Positions 1-12,399 of a stretch of 64,000 nucleotides of DNA are shown here, piece after piece. This DNA comes from Syncephalis plumigaleata (Eukaryota; Zoopagomycota; Zoopagomycetes; Zoopagales; Piptocephalidaceae), in contig JAIXMF010000017.1 in NCBI GenBank assembly GCA_025201365.1, positions 124,001 to 188,000 of the forward strand, read 5' to 3'. Below the pieces are notes generated by a model. That model saw only the letters and a program-made list of their open reading frames with translations. It did not search any database and was not told the origin of the DNA. How positions within the stretch are numbered: position 1 is the first letter of the stretch; each line of letters starts with the position of its first letter. Position numbers and translations under genes: made by a program.

Positions 1-2583
1 CTTAAGCGCATTATTCTTGGCATCAGCGGTTTCTCTATCGGAATTTGCAAGAGCACCAGCATGACCGAATTGCACTTCGGTCTGGAACATTTTGGCACAA
101 GTACCAATGCACCAGGCAACGACTGGCTTCTTGATTTGACCGCTACGCACTGCTTCTGCCACGCGATATTCCTCGTCGCCACCTACTTCGCCGAGTAATA
201 GCATCATCTTGCAGTTGGGATCCTGTTCATAGCGTATTAGATGGTCGATAAACGTCGAGCCTGGATAGCGATCACCGCCAATGGCTACACCCTCGTAGAC
301 GCCATCGGTGCATCTCGATAGGATATTGTTGAGCTCGTTCGACATACCGCCCGATTTCGAGACGTAACCCACGGAACCGGCTCGATATAGCTTGGATGCC
401 ACAATGTTATCCATCATACCACCGGTATTACCGATCTTGAAACAGCCTGGTTTAATACCACCAACCGTAGCGGGACCAATCATAAGTACACCGCGTTCCT
501 GTGCCACGGTAAGCAGTTCTCGCGTGTGTCGTTCGGGAACACCTTCGGCGATAATGGCCACCGATCGTACTTGCGGCTGACCATGCTCGTTATTGATCGA
601 TAGTAACTCGAGGGTACTTGCTCGTACACTACGACACGAGGCAAAGTTGACTATCGTGTCAGCATCAGGATGCTTCTCGAATGCCTCCTTTACTGTCTTG
701 TATACGGGAATGAGCGTTTCTTGCGTGCCCCAGTAGAACTTTTGCATATGTCCCGAGCCAAATGGATAGACCATGCACGCTACCGAGGGAATAGTACGAT
801 TGCAGATAAAGTCGAAATCCAACATGCCTTGCACTGCGCGTGGTTGCATACCGTAGACTATGGCACGCGTATGCGACGAGAAAGGCGACACACTCGATGG
901 CTCCTCGGATTGATTGGTCGTGTCGGTCAGTGTACCAGTGGCATTACCGCCTTCACCATCTTGTGTTGGGAAGTGAGCGAGTTCCCTCGATTGCTCGACG
1001 ACCGTCGATGGATCGACAAAGTCCGGCGAACCAGCACGCGGTGTCATACCGTCGAGTGGTGTGCCAGCCTGCGAGTTGCCGGCTAGTAGACTGGCTGCCG
1101 TGGGACGTAGTAAGGGTGCGGCCTGTGGTTTCAACGCCATAGGAACGATGGCCGTGATGTGTGTCTCCGGACCGAATACACGAATCTCCACGCCTAGCTC
1201 CTTGCCCAATTGTCGCATCGCCCGTAATCCTTCCTGGTAGTTGGGACCGGCTCGTCGTACGAACACGCGCACCTTATGCGTAATTAGTTGATGCTGGTAT
1301 TCGGTAAGTGCTCGCACGATACCCTTGAAGGTACTAGCTACATTGGTGAAATTGGCAATGCCACCACCGATAAATAGAATCTTGCCCTCGCCACGTCGTG
1401 TGTCGTCCCGCGTCATTAGATCGAGGATAGTCTTGGCATAGTCGTAGGTCTGCGTTTCTGAGGGAGCACCGCTGTATTCACCATAATTGGCGAGTTCATC
1501 GGCAAATCCTAGGGCGGCAATGGCGTCCGAGTAGACGACACTAGCACCGCCACCCGCCACCATCGTCCAAATACGTCCCTTTCGATTGAGCACGGTCAAT
1601 TTGAGTGAAGCACCGGTCTTTGCGTCCAACTCTGCAATATACGCTTCTTCCGCGGTTAGTTCACGACCAAATGGTGCGGGGAATATCATGGGTGCACCGT
1701 CATCGAGGGAAACTGCGGATGTGCCACTTGCCAATACGACATCTTTACGGGCGGCACTCCATTTGGGACCTGCTTCAAATTCGGCCGTTTGATCCAGTTT
1801 GGCTGCCATATCAAGGAAGTAAACGCCTAGATCGCCATCAGGTGAGGTGGCCGTAACAACGAGTGGATTGATCTCCAAATAGGCAAAGTGTAGATCGACG
1901 TAGACGGCGTAGGCACGTTCAATAAACGCAGCAAGTGCTAGTTGAGCCTTCTCCGAGGCGATATCCTTCAGCAGGACACTGCGAATCGTGTCGGCATCCG
2001 GTAGCAATTTACCAACAGGTATATCCAGAGTAAGCGCCTTCGCATCGACATCGCCCACATCAACACCGCCGGCATGCGTGAATAGAATACGATCGCCTTG
2101 ACGCGTTGACTGTATACAAATGTAGTGCTCCTCCTCGTCCGTGTGCGGCACGAATGGTTCTACAATGAACGTACGTAGAATACCCGTAACACCATCCACT
2201 GTAACGGGATGACCCGCTTTCTCCTCGATCCACGCGCGTACAGTGGACCAGTCGGCGTTCAATAGAAGGAGGCCGCCCTTACCACGTCGCTTGATAAGTT
2301 GATCTGGCTTAGCGACTAACTTCTCGGTGCGTAGCCAGGCATAGCGTGATTCCAAATCATCCAACTGCTGTCTCAAGGCAGCCTGATTGATTCCGGGAGC
2401 ATCTGGTGCGTCGTTATCGGCAACAGGCGTTGTTAATTCCACTTGGATTTGCGCCACTCGTACCGGTGGTAGCAAGTTGGCGGGGAATGCCGGCGTAGGT
2501 GTGACAGCGGCGGAGGGAGCCGTCAGCAAGTGATGGAATAGCAAAAGCTTTCCGTCGAATTCGCGAATGGCTTTAGTCGACAT
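1..2583 (-). CDS. ACLY: ATP-citrate lyase, single-chain form (C-terminal part beyond the window)
   Basis: Cleaves citrate with ATP and CoA to acetyl-CoA and oxaloacetate in the cytosol, feeding lipid and sterol synthesis and histone acetylation. An uninterrupted frame of 861 codons runs from the ATG at 2583 to the left edge. It begins MSTKAIREFDGK, close to animal ACLY. Landmarks in order: KPDQLIKRRGKGG, GGVDVGDVDAKA, GRIWTMVAGGGASVVYSD, a Ser/Thr-rich linker near residue 500, then GPATVGGIKPGCFKIGNTGG, SKSGGMSNELNN and FGHAGALANSD, whose His (about residue 841) is the phosphohistidine of the succinyl-CoA-synthetase-like half. The C-terminal citrate-synthase-like domain lies outside. From family knowledge, ascomycetes split this enzyme into two genes while animals and many other fungi keep one chain. 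No intron or frame break is seen in 2.6 kb. It diverges from the methyltransferase gene at 4119. Confidence 0.96.
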   Translation of the reverse strand, partial: MSTKAIREFDGKLLLFHHLLTAPSAAVTPTPAFPANLLPPVRVAQIQVELTTPVADNDAPDAPGINQAALRQQLDDLESRYAWLRTEKLVAKPDQLIKRRGKGGLLLLNADWSTVRAWIEEKAGHPVTVDGVTGILRTFIVEPFVPHTDEEEHYICIQSTRQGDRILFTHAGGVDVGDVDAKALTLDIPVGKLLPDADTIRSVLLKDIASEKAQLALAAFIERAYAVYVDLHFAYLEINPLVVTATSPDGDLGVYFLDMAAKLDQTAEFEAGPKWSAARKDVVLASGTSAVSLDDGAPMIFPAPFGRELTAEEAYIAELDAKTGASLKLTVLNRKGRIWTMVAGGGASVVYSDAIAALGFADELANYGEYSGAPSETQTYDYAKTILDLMTRDDTRRGEGKILFIGGGIANFTNVASTFKGIVRALTEYQHQLITHKVRVFVRRAGPNYQEGLRAMRQLGKELGVEIRVFGPETHITAIVPMALKPQAAPLLRPTAASLLAGNSQAGTPLDGMTPRAGSPDFVDPSTVVEQSRELAHFPTQDGEGGNATGTLTDTTNQSEEPSSVSPFSSHTRAIVYGMQPRAVQGMLDFDFICNRTIPSVACMVYPFGSGHMQKFYWGTQETLIPVYKTVKEAFEKHPDADTIVNFASCRSVRASTLELLSINNEHGQPQVRSVAIIAEGVPERHTRELLTVAQERGVLMIGPATVGGIKPGCFKIGNTGGMMDNIVASKLYRAGSVGYVSKSGGMSNELNNILSRCTDGVYEGVAIGGDRYPGSTFIDHLIRYEQDPNCKMMLLLGEVGGDEEYRVAEAVRSGQIKKPVVAWCIGTCAKMFQTEVQFGHAGALANSDRETADAKNNALK

Positions 2584-4118
2584 TGTTCACCTTGTATATG
2601 ATGGTTGCTTATTTCGACACTAGCAGCAGCAGCAGCAGCGGTAATTGTAAAGGTTACTTTGTAGTATACTCTGTTTAGCGTAGATAAGAATAATAGACAA
2701 ATACGCTGCACAGGTACAAGTATAAAAGGGTAGTAGTAGTAGTAGTAGTGGTGATAATATGAGTGGTTGCGTATAGCTTTATATAGAGCTTTATATATCG
2801 CGGAAACAGCGTTTGTATTGGTGGATGGTTAGATGGACTTGGTGCACACGCCTCTACAAGCTACAAGGTTTATATGATCATGCGTGCTTGACACACGCAT
2901 TCACTCACTCGCAGTCATGCACGCGTCATATCATCGTTATCTTCGTCCGCAACCATTGGGGATACTGTTTTAGTCCAATGAGAATGTACCGCTCTAGTCA
3001 GACGATGCGGCAACATACGATCCCGATATAATCCATCTATTTTTCTTATCAGTAGTATAGGATTTCTCGTTGATAATCTGTCATCGAGATGCTATAATGT
3101 CAAGTGATAGTTGTTTAAGTAAATGGCATACTCATGTCATGTTTCTATATTCATCAAAGACATATTGATCATGCTTGCTACTTTATTTGCTATATGTGAA
3201 GCATGGAACACGTGCGTATGGCTATATTGCTTTGTACATATGTTATACGGTTGTGTACACTAGATGTTTCCACATTGTATGATTCTAGCGTGTAGGTGTG
3301 TTGGCATACGAGTTGCAATAAAGTTTCCGTATTGCAAACTACTGCAAGCATGTTGGAAGACAAGCATATTTAATGGAAGTATTGATAAAGACATCATAGT
3401 CGATATTGGCATTCGTTGACTAGACAACATTTTTATTGCAATTGCAATAACTTATGACAGGTTTATTATATTATCATTCGATCCAGTTGTAGACATGCTT
3501 ACTCGTATTCAACCAAAGTAATCTACAATGTTGCTTATTTCTATGTAAATGCTTGCAAGTAATCAAAAAGTGTTGTAACAAATATTACTAATCAATAAAT
3601 CGACTTATGCTTGCTAGTTCATCATCATCATCGTCATCATCATCCACTTTTGCACAAATAGTAAACAACAAGCTAGCTGCTTATGTAAATAGCACTAGAC
3701 ACGTCGCGTACCATCATAGTCAATGTCAATGAGCATGATAGTCCTTCAATAAGGTCGCGATGTTCCAACTTTTTTACGCAGGTTACAGAGAATTTTAATT
3801 CCTCTGCCAAAAATAGGAGGATGTCGCATTTTCATTCGTTTTTTTTGTCATTTCCATTTGGAGGTAGCATCCTAATTCTGCAAATGATACAGCCTATCAG
3901 TTGCAGCAGCGTTCTTTTCCTTCATATATCGTCAGGTTGTATTGCCAATTAGTAGGATAGTAATTAGCAGTTTGAACCGTTACCACTTCTTGCTACACGC
4001 ACACGATAGTAGTAGCCGCTTAATGTTGTTGAAATAGGCTGCAACACCATAAACACGAGATACTATTGTACGGCTGCTTATGTGCAGTATTAGTATTTAC
4101 GAAGTATAAAGAAGCAGT
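2584..4118. other. Divergent intergenic region, ACLY / methyltransferase gene
   Basis: About 1.5 kb between two divergent start codons, presumably holding both promoters. It contains an (AGC)6 tract at 2622-2639 and a (TAG)6 tract at 2731-2749, both in the probable ACLY leader. A TATAAAAG on the plus strand near 2721 faces away from ACLY. I see no convincing gene; short open frames here are low-complexity. Confidence 0.6.
2789..2797 (-). promoter_or_regulatory. Candidate TATA box for ATP-citrate lyase
   Basis: On the minus strand this reads TATATAAAG, about 205 bases upstream of the ACLY start codon. Position and orientation fit a core promoter, but the region is A+T rich and no transcript start is known. 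Confidence 0.3.
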
Positions 4119-7100
4119 ATGGAATCCGTGGATAATAATAATGATATTAATGGGTCAGAAAATGTTAAACTCATGGACTCCTCTGGAAACACTGCTATTA
4201 ATGTAGTTACCGTAAAGGATAGCCGTAGCGGTAACAATTCAGTAATGTACTGTGATTCATGCAACACTACTATTGGCGTGAAATCGCTACACTCGCTACG
4301 AACACTTCGACTATGCCTAGCTTGCTATGGCGTGTTTGCAGTAGGTTCTGTAGATAAGCAGTCGCGTGCTAAACAAAAGCCAACATCGGATGTTAAGGTG
4401 GTCGCGTCAGCAACTACCACTCCAAACAATAAGAAAAGAAAGACCACGCATCAATCGAGTAGGCCGAGAAGCGATGAGCCATTAACGGATTGTAAGGAGG
4501 AGGACAACGATGCTCCATCATCTATTGGAACGATAACTGATCCAGTTACATCTGTACAACTGGATACCTCTCTAAATGATTGTGATGATATGACGGAATC
4601 TGCAGTTTTATTGAAGGAAATCACCGTGACGACCGCGACAATTGATAGTTGCGAACAACAAAGCCAGTCTAGTTCCGCTAGTTCACCAAAGAAGAAGAAA
4701 GCTGCCTTGACATTGTCGGATGGTACGCCTGCTATAACATGCGCTTCATGCGATGTTATCCAACCGGTCAATACTCGATTCGTGCATGTGGCCGGTGGTA
4801 TCAAAGTTTGTCGCAACTGTGAACCGCTATTTCGATCACGTTCCACTGCGGCAACTGCCGTGTCAACGACCAAAGAAGCTGCTTCTACTAATGTCGCTAC
4901 AGTAAAGGTATATTGCACATCATCATTCGTAGGCATGAATATAGAGCTAATCATAATATTGCTATTATGTAGAAATCAAAGCACACTGTAGTATTGACAG
5001 ATAGTCAGCAATCCACTAATAATCCTCAAGTATTACACAAGAAGACAAAGGAACAGCCGACAAACAAAACACCAAAGTCTAAATGCAAAACAATATCGGC
5101 ATCATCAACTGAATGCCGCAATACAGCATCTCCATTGAAGGGTAGAAAAGGCAATAATAACCATAAGTCTAATAGTGTATCCTTAGCTGTAAACACCGAA
5201 CAGGATAATGAACCTGCGGCATCTGTCGATAAAAAGTTAGAAGAATGTACATCCTGTTTGCGTACATTTACTGTTCCACTTGTCATAGTGGGCAATGGAG
5301 TGCAGGTGTGTAGCGCGTGCGAATCGGTATTCCGAGCTAGCGGCAGTCTGCATCGTCGTGCATCGGTAAAGGTGGCAATGAATCTGGTAAGTATGTTTTA
5401 CTAGTAGATTACACTTGATACTCATGCACTAATAGGAGACGCCAAAGCCGAAAGCAACTCCTACTAAGCGTAAAATTACCAAAAGCAAAGCAATGCCAAT
5501 TAAAGCAGAAACAACATCGATAGATACTAATACAGAAGATGCAGTATCATCCTCAACCACTGCTATGGATACAGACAATGCTTCTGTTGACGTAGAGTCA
5601 GCATCTGCAGCAACAATAACATCGGAATCTAAAGAAGAGACTTCCGAGGCAGTGTCCACCTCGCCACCGACCACGAAAACATCCAGCAACGCTAAGGATC
5701 ATCGGGTTTGCGACTCATGTTCATCTTCTGTATTGCTTACTACGATGCAGCGTGCCGGACAATTACAAATATGCTCCCAATGTGCACCTCTATTCCGATC
5801 ACGCGCTACTGCTATCTCATCGACACCTGCACGTAATAGTACGAATAATGTCTCGGTAGTATCTAAAACGCCTAAAACTCCAAAAGTGAACTCCTCAACA
5901 GGATCACTCGCTACAAAGTCAACTACTAGTAAGCAGCGTAGATCATCATCAACTGCAACAAATGGTTTAGCCATTAAATCGCCTAAAAGTCGTAGTCGAT
6001 CATTAGCAACACCAAAGCAACAGCAACAACAACCACTGTCCACTCCATTAGCAATCAATGAGAACGAAGTAGCAATTACACCATCATCACAGCAGCCACA
6101 GCAAGTACCTTGCGAGAGTTGTGGTTGTGTGACTGTCCATGGGTTACGTCAAATCGGTCAATTGATGGTATGCCCGGCTTGTGCACTTGTCTTCAATTGT
6201 CGCGGTCGTGTAATCCGTACGGCGCCTGTCATGAACGAGGCTGTACACAAGCAAGTGGCGTCGTCAGAAAAGAAGACAAAGCCCAGTGTCAAAGCAATTA
6301 CATCAGATGCAACCGATGTGAACGAGTTGCAATCATCATCATCATCGACTACTAACTTGACGGAAACGGAGGAGATGACAGTTGTTGAAGACACCACTAG
6401 TACAAAACCTATCATTCCTGACGTGTTATGCGAATGCTGCGGTGGTTCCGTTAAAGGTTATGCGTTGACGCGTATCGGTCGATTAAACGTGTGTATTAAT
6501 TGCGTGCCTCTATTTCGATCGAGAGCAGCGGCTCAAACAAAACTACTCGCCAATCGTATCAAACAATATGAAGCTGACGTAAGCAGTTTATTCAACGGTA
6601 TACTTCTTTACGTGTACTAATGTAATGTAATTTATCATCTATGCTTGGTATACATACATGTTTGTTAGGTATCTGCTCGAACGCATCGCAAGCGGACTAG
6701 AAGGACATCAAGTAAAAAGAAGCGAGCTAAAACGGATACCGCAAATGCCACACGCGACAATTTGTCCTTCTGTGGGGATGATGCACATGGAGATGAAGCG
6801 GAAGCCGATGAAGACAATGAAGAGGAATACAAGGAGTCGTCTTCGGATGGTGATGACAATTCAGTTCAGGATTTAGCGAATAACGCGAGCGCACCTACGA
6901 AGCGTGTCCGCTGTGAATCCTGCCATATTGAAGCACCCGATACCACGGATCCTGATTTGCAATTTAGGATATTGGGATCGTTGCTGCTCTGTCCAGGTTG
7001 CGAGCCACTCTTCGCCACTGGCCTGCGAGGAAAGCGACGAATCTTGCTACCACCATGGGCGTTAGATCAAGCGGTAATTGCATCATCTAACACTTGCTAC

Positions 7101-10100
7101 TATCTAGATATTAATTGATGCAATTGTATTATATTATGTATACGATTAGTCGTTTGAGAAGCTGAATCTAGATGATCTCGAGAAACATTTACGCTTGGAA
7201 ACGATGAATTTTGCTAATTCACACATCACATCAACGCCACGACCATCTAAAGGCTCGCGATCCACGCGTAAGAAAGGTGACGGTCAAGCATTGGCTAAGA
7301 AGGATGGTGCAAACGATGAAGCCAATGAGATTGAATACTTTCGCGAGGAAATGGCCAATGAAGGTGAGTAGAGTGCCTATTCGCATTGTAATAATGACTG
7401 ATAATGTTACGTTTAGACGGTGAATCCTGGCTTCTTTATTGCGATCAATGTCGTATGGTAATTCGACAATTCCGGTAAGATTATGATTGATATACACATA
7501 TATGAGAACGTGTGATGACCATTGCTAACTATAATCAAGTTATTACTGCACTTATTGCGAGGTACCATCCCAGGACAAATCGTATTCAAGCTTCGAGCTT
7601 TGTATCAAGTAAGTCGCGTATTGTCATCATGATTGCGCACTTGGCTCATGTTACATATTACTTCTTCTTCCTAGTTGCTTCACCAATTTCTTCCCTTGGC
7701 ATCATCAACATCCACGATCATCGTTCGCTGAACAATGCGTACTGGACGAGACAAGTATTACCTCGGTTAAGACTACGCGTGAATTGGCCGTACGATATGA
7801 ACTCGATTTGGTAGACTACACATTTAATCCAGCAGTTGATCTATTGGACGCAGCAAAAACACTCGAAGAGTTTAGCAGTGCTTGCGGTAGGGATAGCAAT
7901 GCGACGACAACAGATAGTAATAATGCGATGTTGAAAAAGATCGATGGACTTTCGTTGGCAGAGGCCGATACCGGTTACGCATTCCTTAATCAATGGTCAA
8001 AACGACGCAGATGCGCATTATGTAATGATGACGAGGTTGGCGGTGAACTAGGCGATTTCATCGGACCATATCCGTTTTTAATGCAAGATCCACAATCGCT
8101 ATCTAAGAAGGCAATGCGTACACTTTTGTCGTCAACGGCTGCCATGCAGCAGAATAACTCCCGTTCCCAGGCTGCAACAATGCTGATGTCGTTTAATGCA
8201 GATCCTGCAGCTTTGGAGGAGAAGGTGTTGAAGGCAGTTACCGGTAAGTTGAGCAGTTTGTTTCTTCATCCACATCCACGCATGACATAGATGTGTATAC
8301 AGCCAGTCTAATCAATAATGTGATATAGCTCGTCAGAGATTCTGGGTGCATGATGCATGTGCGCGATACTCGCCTGAGGTCCACGTTGCTACCGGTAGAA
8401 CATGGTATAATGTGACAGCGGCAGTGCGTCGTGGCAAGAATTGGTAAGTAGCTGATTGTCGCAACTAGTAAGTCATAATGTATCGCTGATAAATGTATCC
8501 TGCACTTTACAGAGATGTATTGCATGTCAGGAACGAGGAGCGACCATCGGATGTTTCGAGCCAAAATGTCGACGTAGCTTCCACTTGGCTTGTACGGGCA
8601 AGCCTATCGAGAACTTTCGACGAGGCATTGTCTTTTGGTGTCCACAACACGAAGTGAAGAACCATAAAGTTGGTGAGTAGCGTATTTAATGACAAGCAAA
8701 CATGCAAACAAGCTAATATTACATGGGTGATGATGATAGATGCCTATATTGATATATTCTCATGTAATCGATGTGCCGCTCAACTTGAAGACAAATGGTT
8801 TAGCTGTATAGAATGCGAGGATTTCTTTCAAACCTATGACTTGTGCCATCAGGTAATGACTCAATAGAGATAGCAGGATTTGTATGGCTCACTTTTATAC
8901 TAACACTATTGATCCATTAGTGCTTTTCGTCAGAAACAGATCCTTGGAATCATGAACATGCATCAGATGTGTTCACCGAGAAACGTACGTATAATAGAGA
9001 GGATAAGTGCAATGGCTAACTCATACGATACTAATGATATGTAATCGCCATTTACAGATAAAGATATGATTGTTAATCAAACAATTATAGTAAACAACGC
9101 ACCCAAACCTATTAAGAAGCGTAAGTATATACATTATTATTATATAATATATATAATAGAAAGTATGGACATCCAAGTAACAACTATGAATGATAGAGCG
9201 TAAACATTGGAAAGGTATGCGTGGTGTACGATTTGCTCGAGTCACCCGTTGCTCCTATTGCTGGACCGATGCATCACCCACTTGGCGTAAAAGTAGGATA
9301 GAACTCATTTTAGCTTATTGCTATACGCATCAATCATCTATTGACTAATATAATATGTCGTCACTCTAGTATTCAATGGTGTTCGCGTGTGTGAACGATG
9401 CTTTGCCAGCTCGAAGTCAACTACGGAAACCTCGAATGCATTGGAGCCTGCTGATGAGCCATCAGCATCGTTGTCATCATTGGAGACGACCAGCACGGAG
9501 ATTGATAAAACTACACCATCATCGTCATTACCTTCACTGGTGTGTTCAGATGCAGAGACAGAGAATGCAACTACGACATCGTCATCATCATCATCATCAT
9601 CGTCAACAACAGCAGCATCTATCTCAGCGTCTATTTCAGTATCTATTGCATCGATAGCGGATAAAATCACTGATGGATACCAGCCGAATAACGAGAGCTA
9701 TGTCGGTGATGTTGATGATTACATGCATAATCCGTATCTTACTCGACGCTGCTATACTGATGGTCGATTCGAGGAGACGCAATCCAATGCTAAATACCTC
9801 GAGTCTTATGGGCCGGAAGAGCACCAAATGTACTCGCTACCCTATGATACAACCTATTTTGACATACCAGGTCGAGCACCACGCTGTAAGTAATCACTAC
9901 ATGTTTATTCGCATGTAAACAATGGTTAAACTAATACAATGTAAATATATAGGGGCTACTCATTCAGGAACGGATTATCATGGTGAGTACAATGAATATA
10001 ATGATATCGCATTTCACTCATGATTACAACGTGTTTATTGCATTATTATAGGAACATGGCTACCACAAACTGTTCGAAGGTAGGTCAAAATGGATAGGGA

Positions 10101-12399
10101 ATAAAATACGTAGACATACATATATATATATATTAATATATATCATGTAGAGCATTACTACGTTATACACGAAAGAATGATCGTATTTTGTCAAACTTTC
10201 TCGGTAGAGGCACTGATGCCATCGAATCATTCTTATTACAACGAAGGTAATTGCTAAACTACTATTACTACTCTATTGATCTGTCATATTCATATTCATC
10301 TATTGCAATCTAGATGTGTTGGTGTTGATATTAATCCGGTATGCTAAAGATCAATACACTATCGCTACGATAATTATTAATGAATCTATCCGTGAATTAA
10401 TACTAGACGGCGGTGTCATTATCACAGAGGAATTGTTCATTCGCCGTGCCACCGGAATTCGGCATTACCGGTGATTTACGACCGACTATTCTAAAGGCTG
10501 ATGCACGCTACCTGGATGGTCCGAACTTTATCGAGGGATCCTACGATCATGTTCTCTCGCATCCACCGTATAAAGACTGCGTGGAATATTCCGCTGGTTT
10601 GCAGGGGGATTTGTCGCGATTTGCCAATTCACAAGAGTTCTACTATGAAATGGCTAAAGTAGCCCGTACTTCATGGAGGTATAGTGAAGTATAGTAGATG
10701 TATGTGTCGAATAATGTTATTAACAATGCCACTTCAAGACTGCTTAAACTAGGCGGGAGATGCACCATTGGTATTGGTGATAATCGAGAGTTTTGCTTCT
10801 ACATTCCTGTGGGATTTGACTTGCTACGTACATATCTCGATAATGGCTACAAACTAGAGGAATTGGTAAGGAGTAGTCATGAATATTTAGTAATTATTGC
10901 TATTACTAAACATGACATTTAGATTGTGAAGCGACAACGTTATTGCTCTGCCTTTGGACTAGGCACATTCCTGTGTGTTCAGTATGATTTCTTATGCTTT
11001 ACTCATGAATTCATCATTACCGTAAAGAAGGTGACTGACGCTGACACCATCAACAATCATTATACACTTGACGAGGGTAGGCCATGTTCTATTGCTACAT
11101 ACCTAATGGATTACTGTATTGATTGCACTATTTCCTTATAGATCGTGATGATTCATCAATGTCAAAGCTAGAACCGAAACAAATACTACGTAGTGTGCCC
11201 GCACTACCCATTAGTAGACAAAGTGTCATCATGGGCACTGTATGGACATTTAGAGCGGATACCAGCTATTCTTTCTCTCAGCTATGTATGTCTCGTATGG
11301 TAAGTGTAGAGAGCAGCATGAATAGTGAGATACGCGTATGATTAACAACATGATAAATGCAATCTATTACTCAAACTAGGTTGAACGTTTCGGTAAAGAT
11401 GATACAAACTGGAAAGAGATAAACTTGTATCCAGAGCATGGTATAAAGGTAAGACGCCAAGTATTCATCATGACGAATGCAATTGTATATTAATATTTGA
11501 ATTGAGAAGGAACCGATTAATCGTGATGTTGTACATAATAACATATCAAGTAAGTAAAGTCGCTTCTACGACAATTATACATATCCATGCATGCTGAATA
11601 ATGTACATATTCCTAGATAATGAGAGCAATAGCGAATTAGTACCAGCCACTTATGAAGAACAACGCAAGAAGCAAATAGTAGAAAACAATCAAATGCTAA
11701 TGTCATTGGTAATTATTACACTATCATCATCATTACTACTAGTAGTAGTTATTCATATGTTGTATATAAATGATCACTTCATCTTTAGGGTCTTATCACT
11801 GATTTAGGAGACGATGCGAATGATGTACCACATCTAGAAAAGTTACTATATGGATCACCGCCTATTGTAACTGACAATGTACCATTGAGTATTGTTATAC
11901 TTCCTCATATTGAAGATACGAATCCGGAACAGCCGCACTTTACCTCGTTCGAGCAACTTGCCACATATCGTCGTGGTGTTGTCGAGACGGCACAACAAGC
12001 CTACAATGATCTATGCATCTCTGGCTTCTTTATTGTTGGCGTGAAGGATGTACGTATTCCACATACATGCACGGATGTCGATGCAAGTGAACGAACCGAG
12101 CAACTACTTTATCCGCTTGGTATGCTCCTGCTCGAGGACATGAATCGCGTGTTTAGGACGGACCAATTGAAATTGAAAGAACTCGTGGTCACCGTGCCTA
12201 ATGGCTATTCACGCGATCCGTATAAATGGGACAAGAACTATCAGGAGATTCATATTAACGATCTACCCGAGGATTCGACACAACGCTACTTGCCAATTGT
12301 TCATGTAAGATAATAGTTGCATTTGTTACATTCAGTAATGCTAATCTTGTTGTGGTTATTTATCAGGCGTATTATCTAGTATTTATGAAACTTGGCTAA
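4119..12399 (+). CDS. Multi-zinc-finger (GATA-like array, ZZ, extended PHD) fused to an amino DNA methyltransferase
   Basis: 28 exons joined by frame and splice motifs give about 2142 residues. Seven CxxC-x16-22-CxxC modules lie near residues 45, 208, 354, 492, 625, 732 and 863, most followed by LFRSR-like text. A ZZ-like finger (about 990-1047) follows, then an extended PHD (about 1143-1303; CALC, FWVHDACARYSPE, CIACQERGATIGC, FWCPQH), a second ZZ (about 1313-1372) and a GATA-like finger (about 1403-1440; CSYCWTDASPTWRK, VCERC). The methyltransferase (about 1605-1840) has motif I NFLGRGTDAIE with GVDINP and motif IV SHPPY, then GLQGDLSRF, IGIGDNREFCFYIPVGF and QYDFLCFTHEF. A further segment (about 1970-2142) resembles a second methyltransferase C-half. 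Inferred role: chromatin-guided methylation of adenine N6 or cytosine N4 in nuclear DNA. Nothing proves activity. The exon 9/10 junction at 8443 is not canonical. Main exons: 4119-4907, 4973-5386, 5436-6578, 6669-7073, 7675-8243, 9370-9885, 10407-10678, 11789-12304, 12367-12399. Confidence 0.85.
10121..10146. repeat. A+T-rich TA microsatellite inside an intron
   Basis: Alternating TA stretch in the short intron (10080-10150) between the exons at 10052-10079 and 10151-10246 of the methyltransferase gene. No other feature is visible in it. Confidence 0.6.

Noticed and set aside
2813-3031. Small open frame upstream of ACLY
   Set aside because: Odd composition, no domain and a position in the likely promoter.
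10407-10678. MT-A70 (METTL/MTA1) identity for the methyltransferase
   Set aside because: The order motif I then SHPPY and the FTHEF-type tail fit bacterial DNA methylases; the DPPW typical of MT-A70 is not seen.
4119-12399. Bacterial contamination as the source of the methyltransferase
   Set aside because: The domain is cut by short GT-AG introns and continues in frame from eukaryotic zinc fingers.
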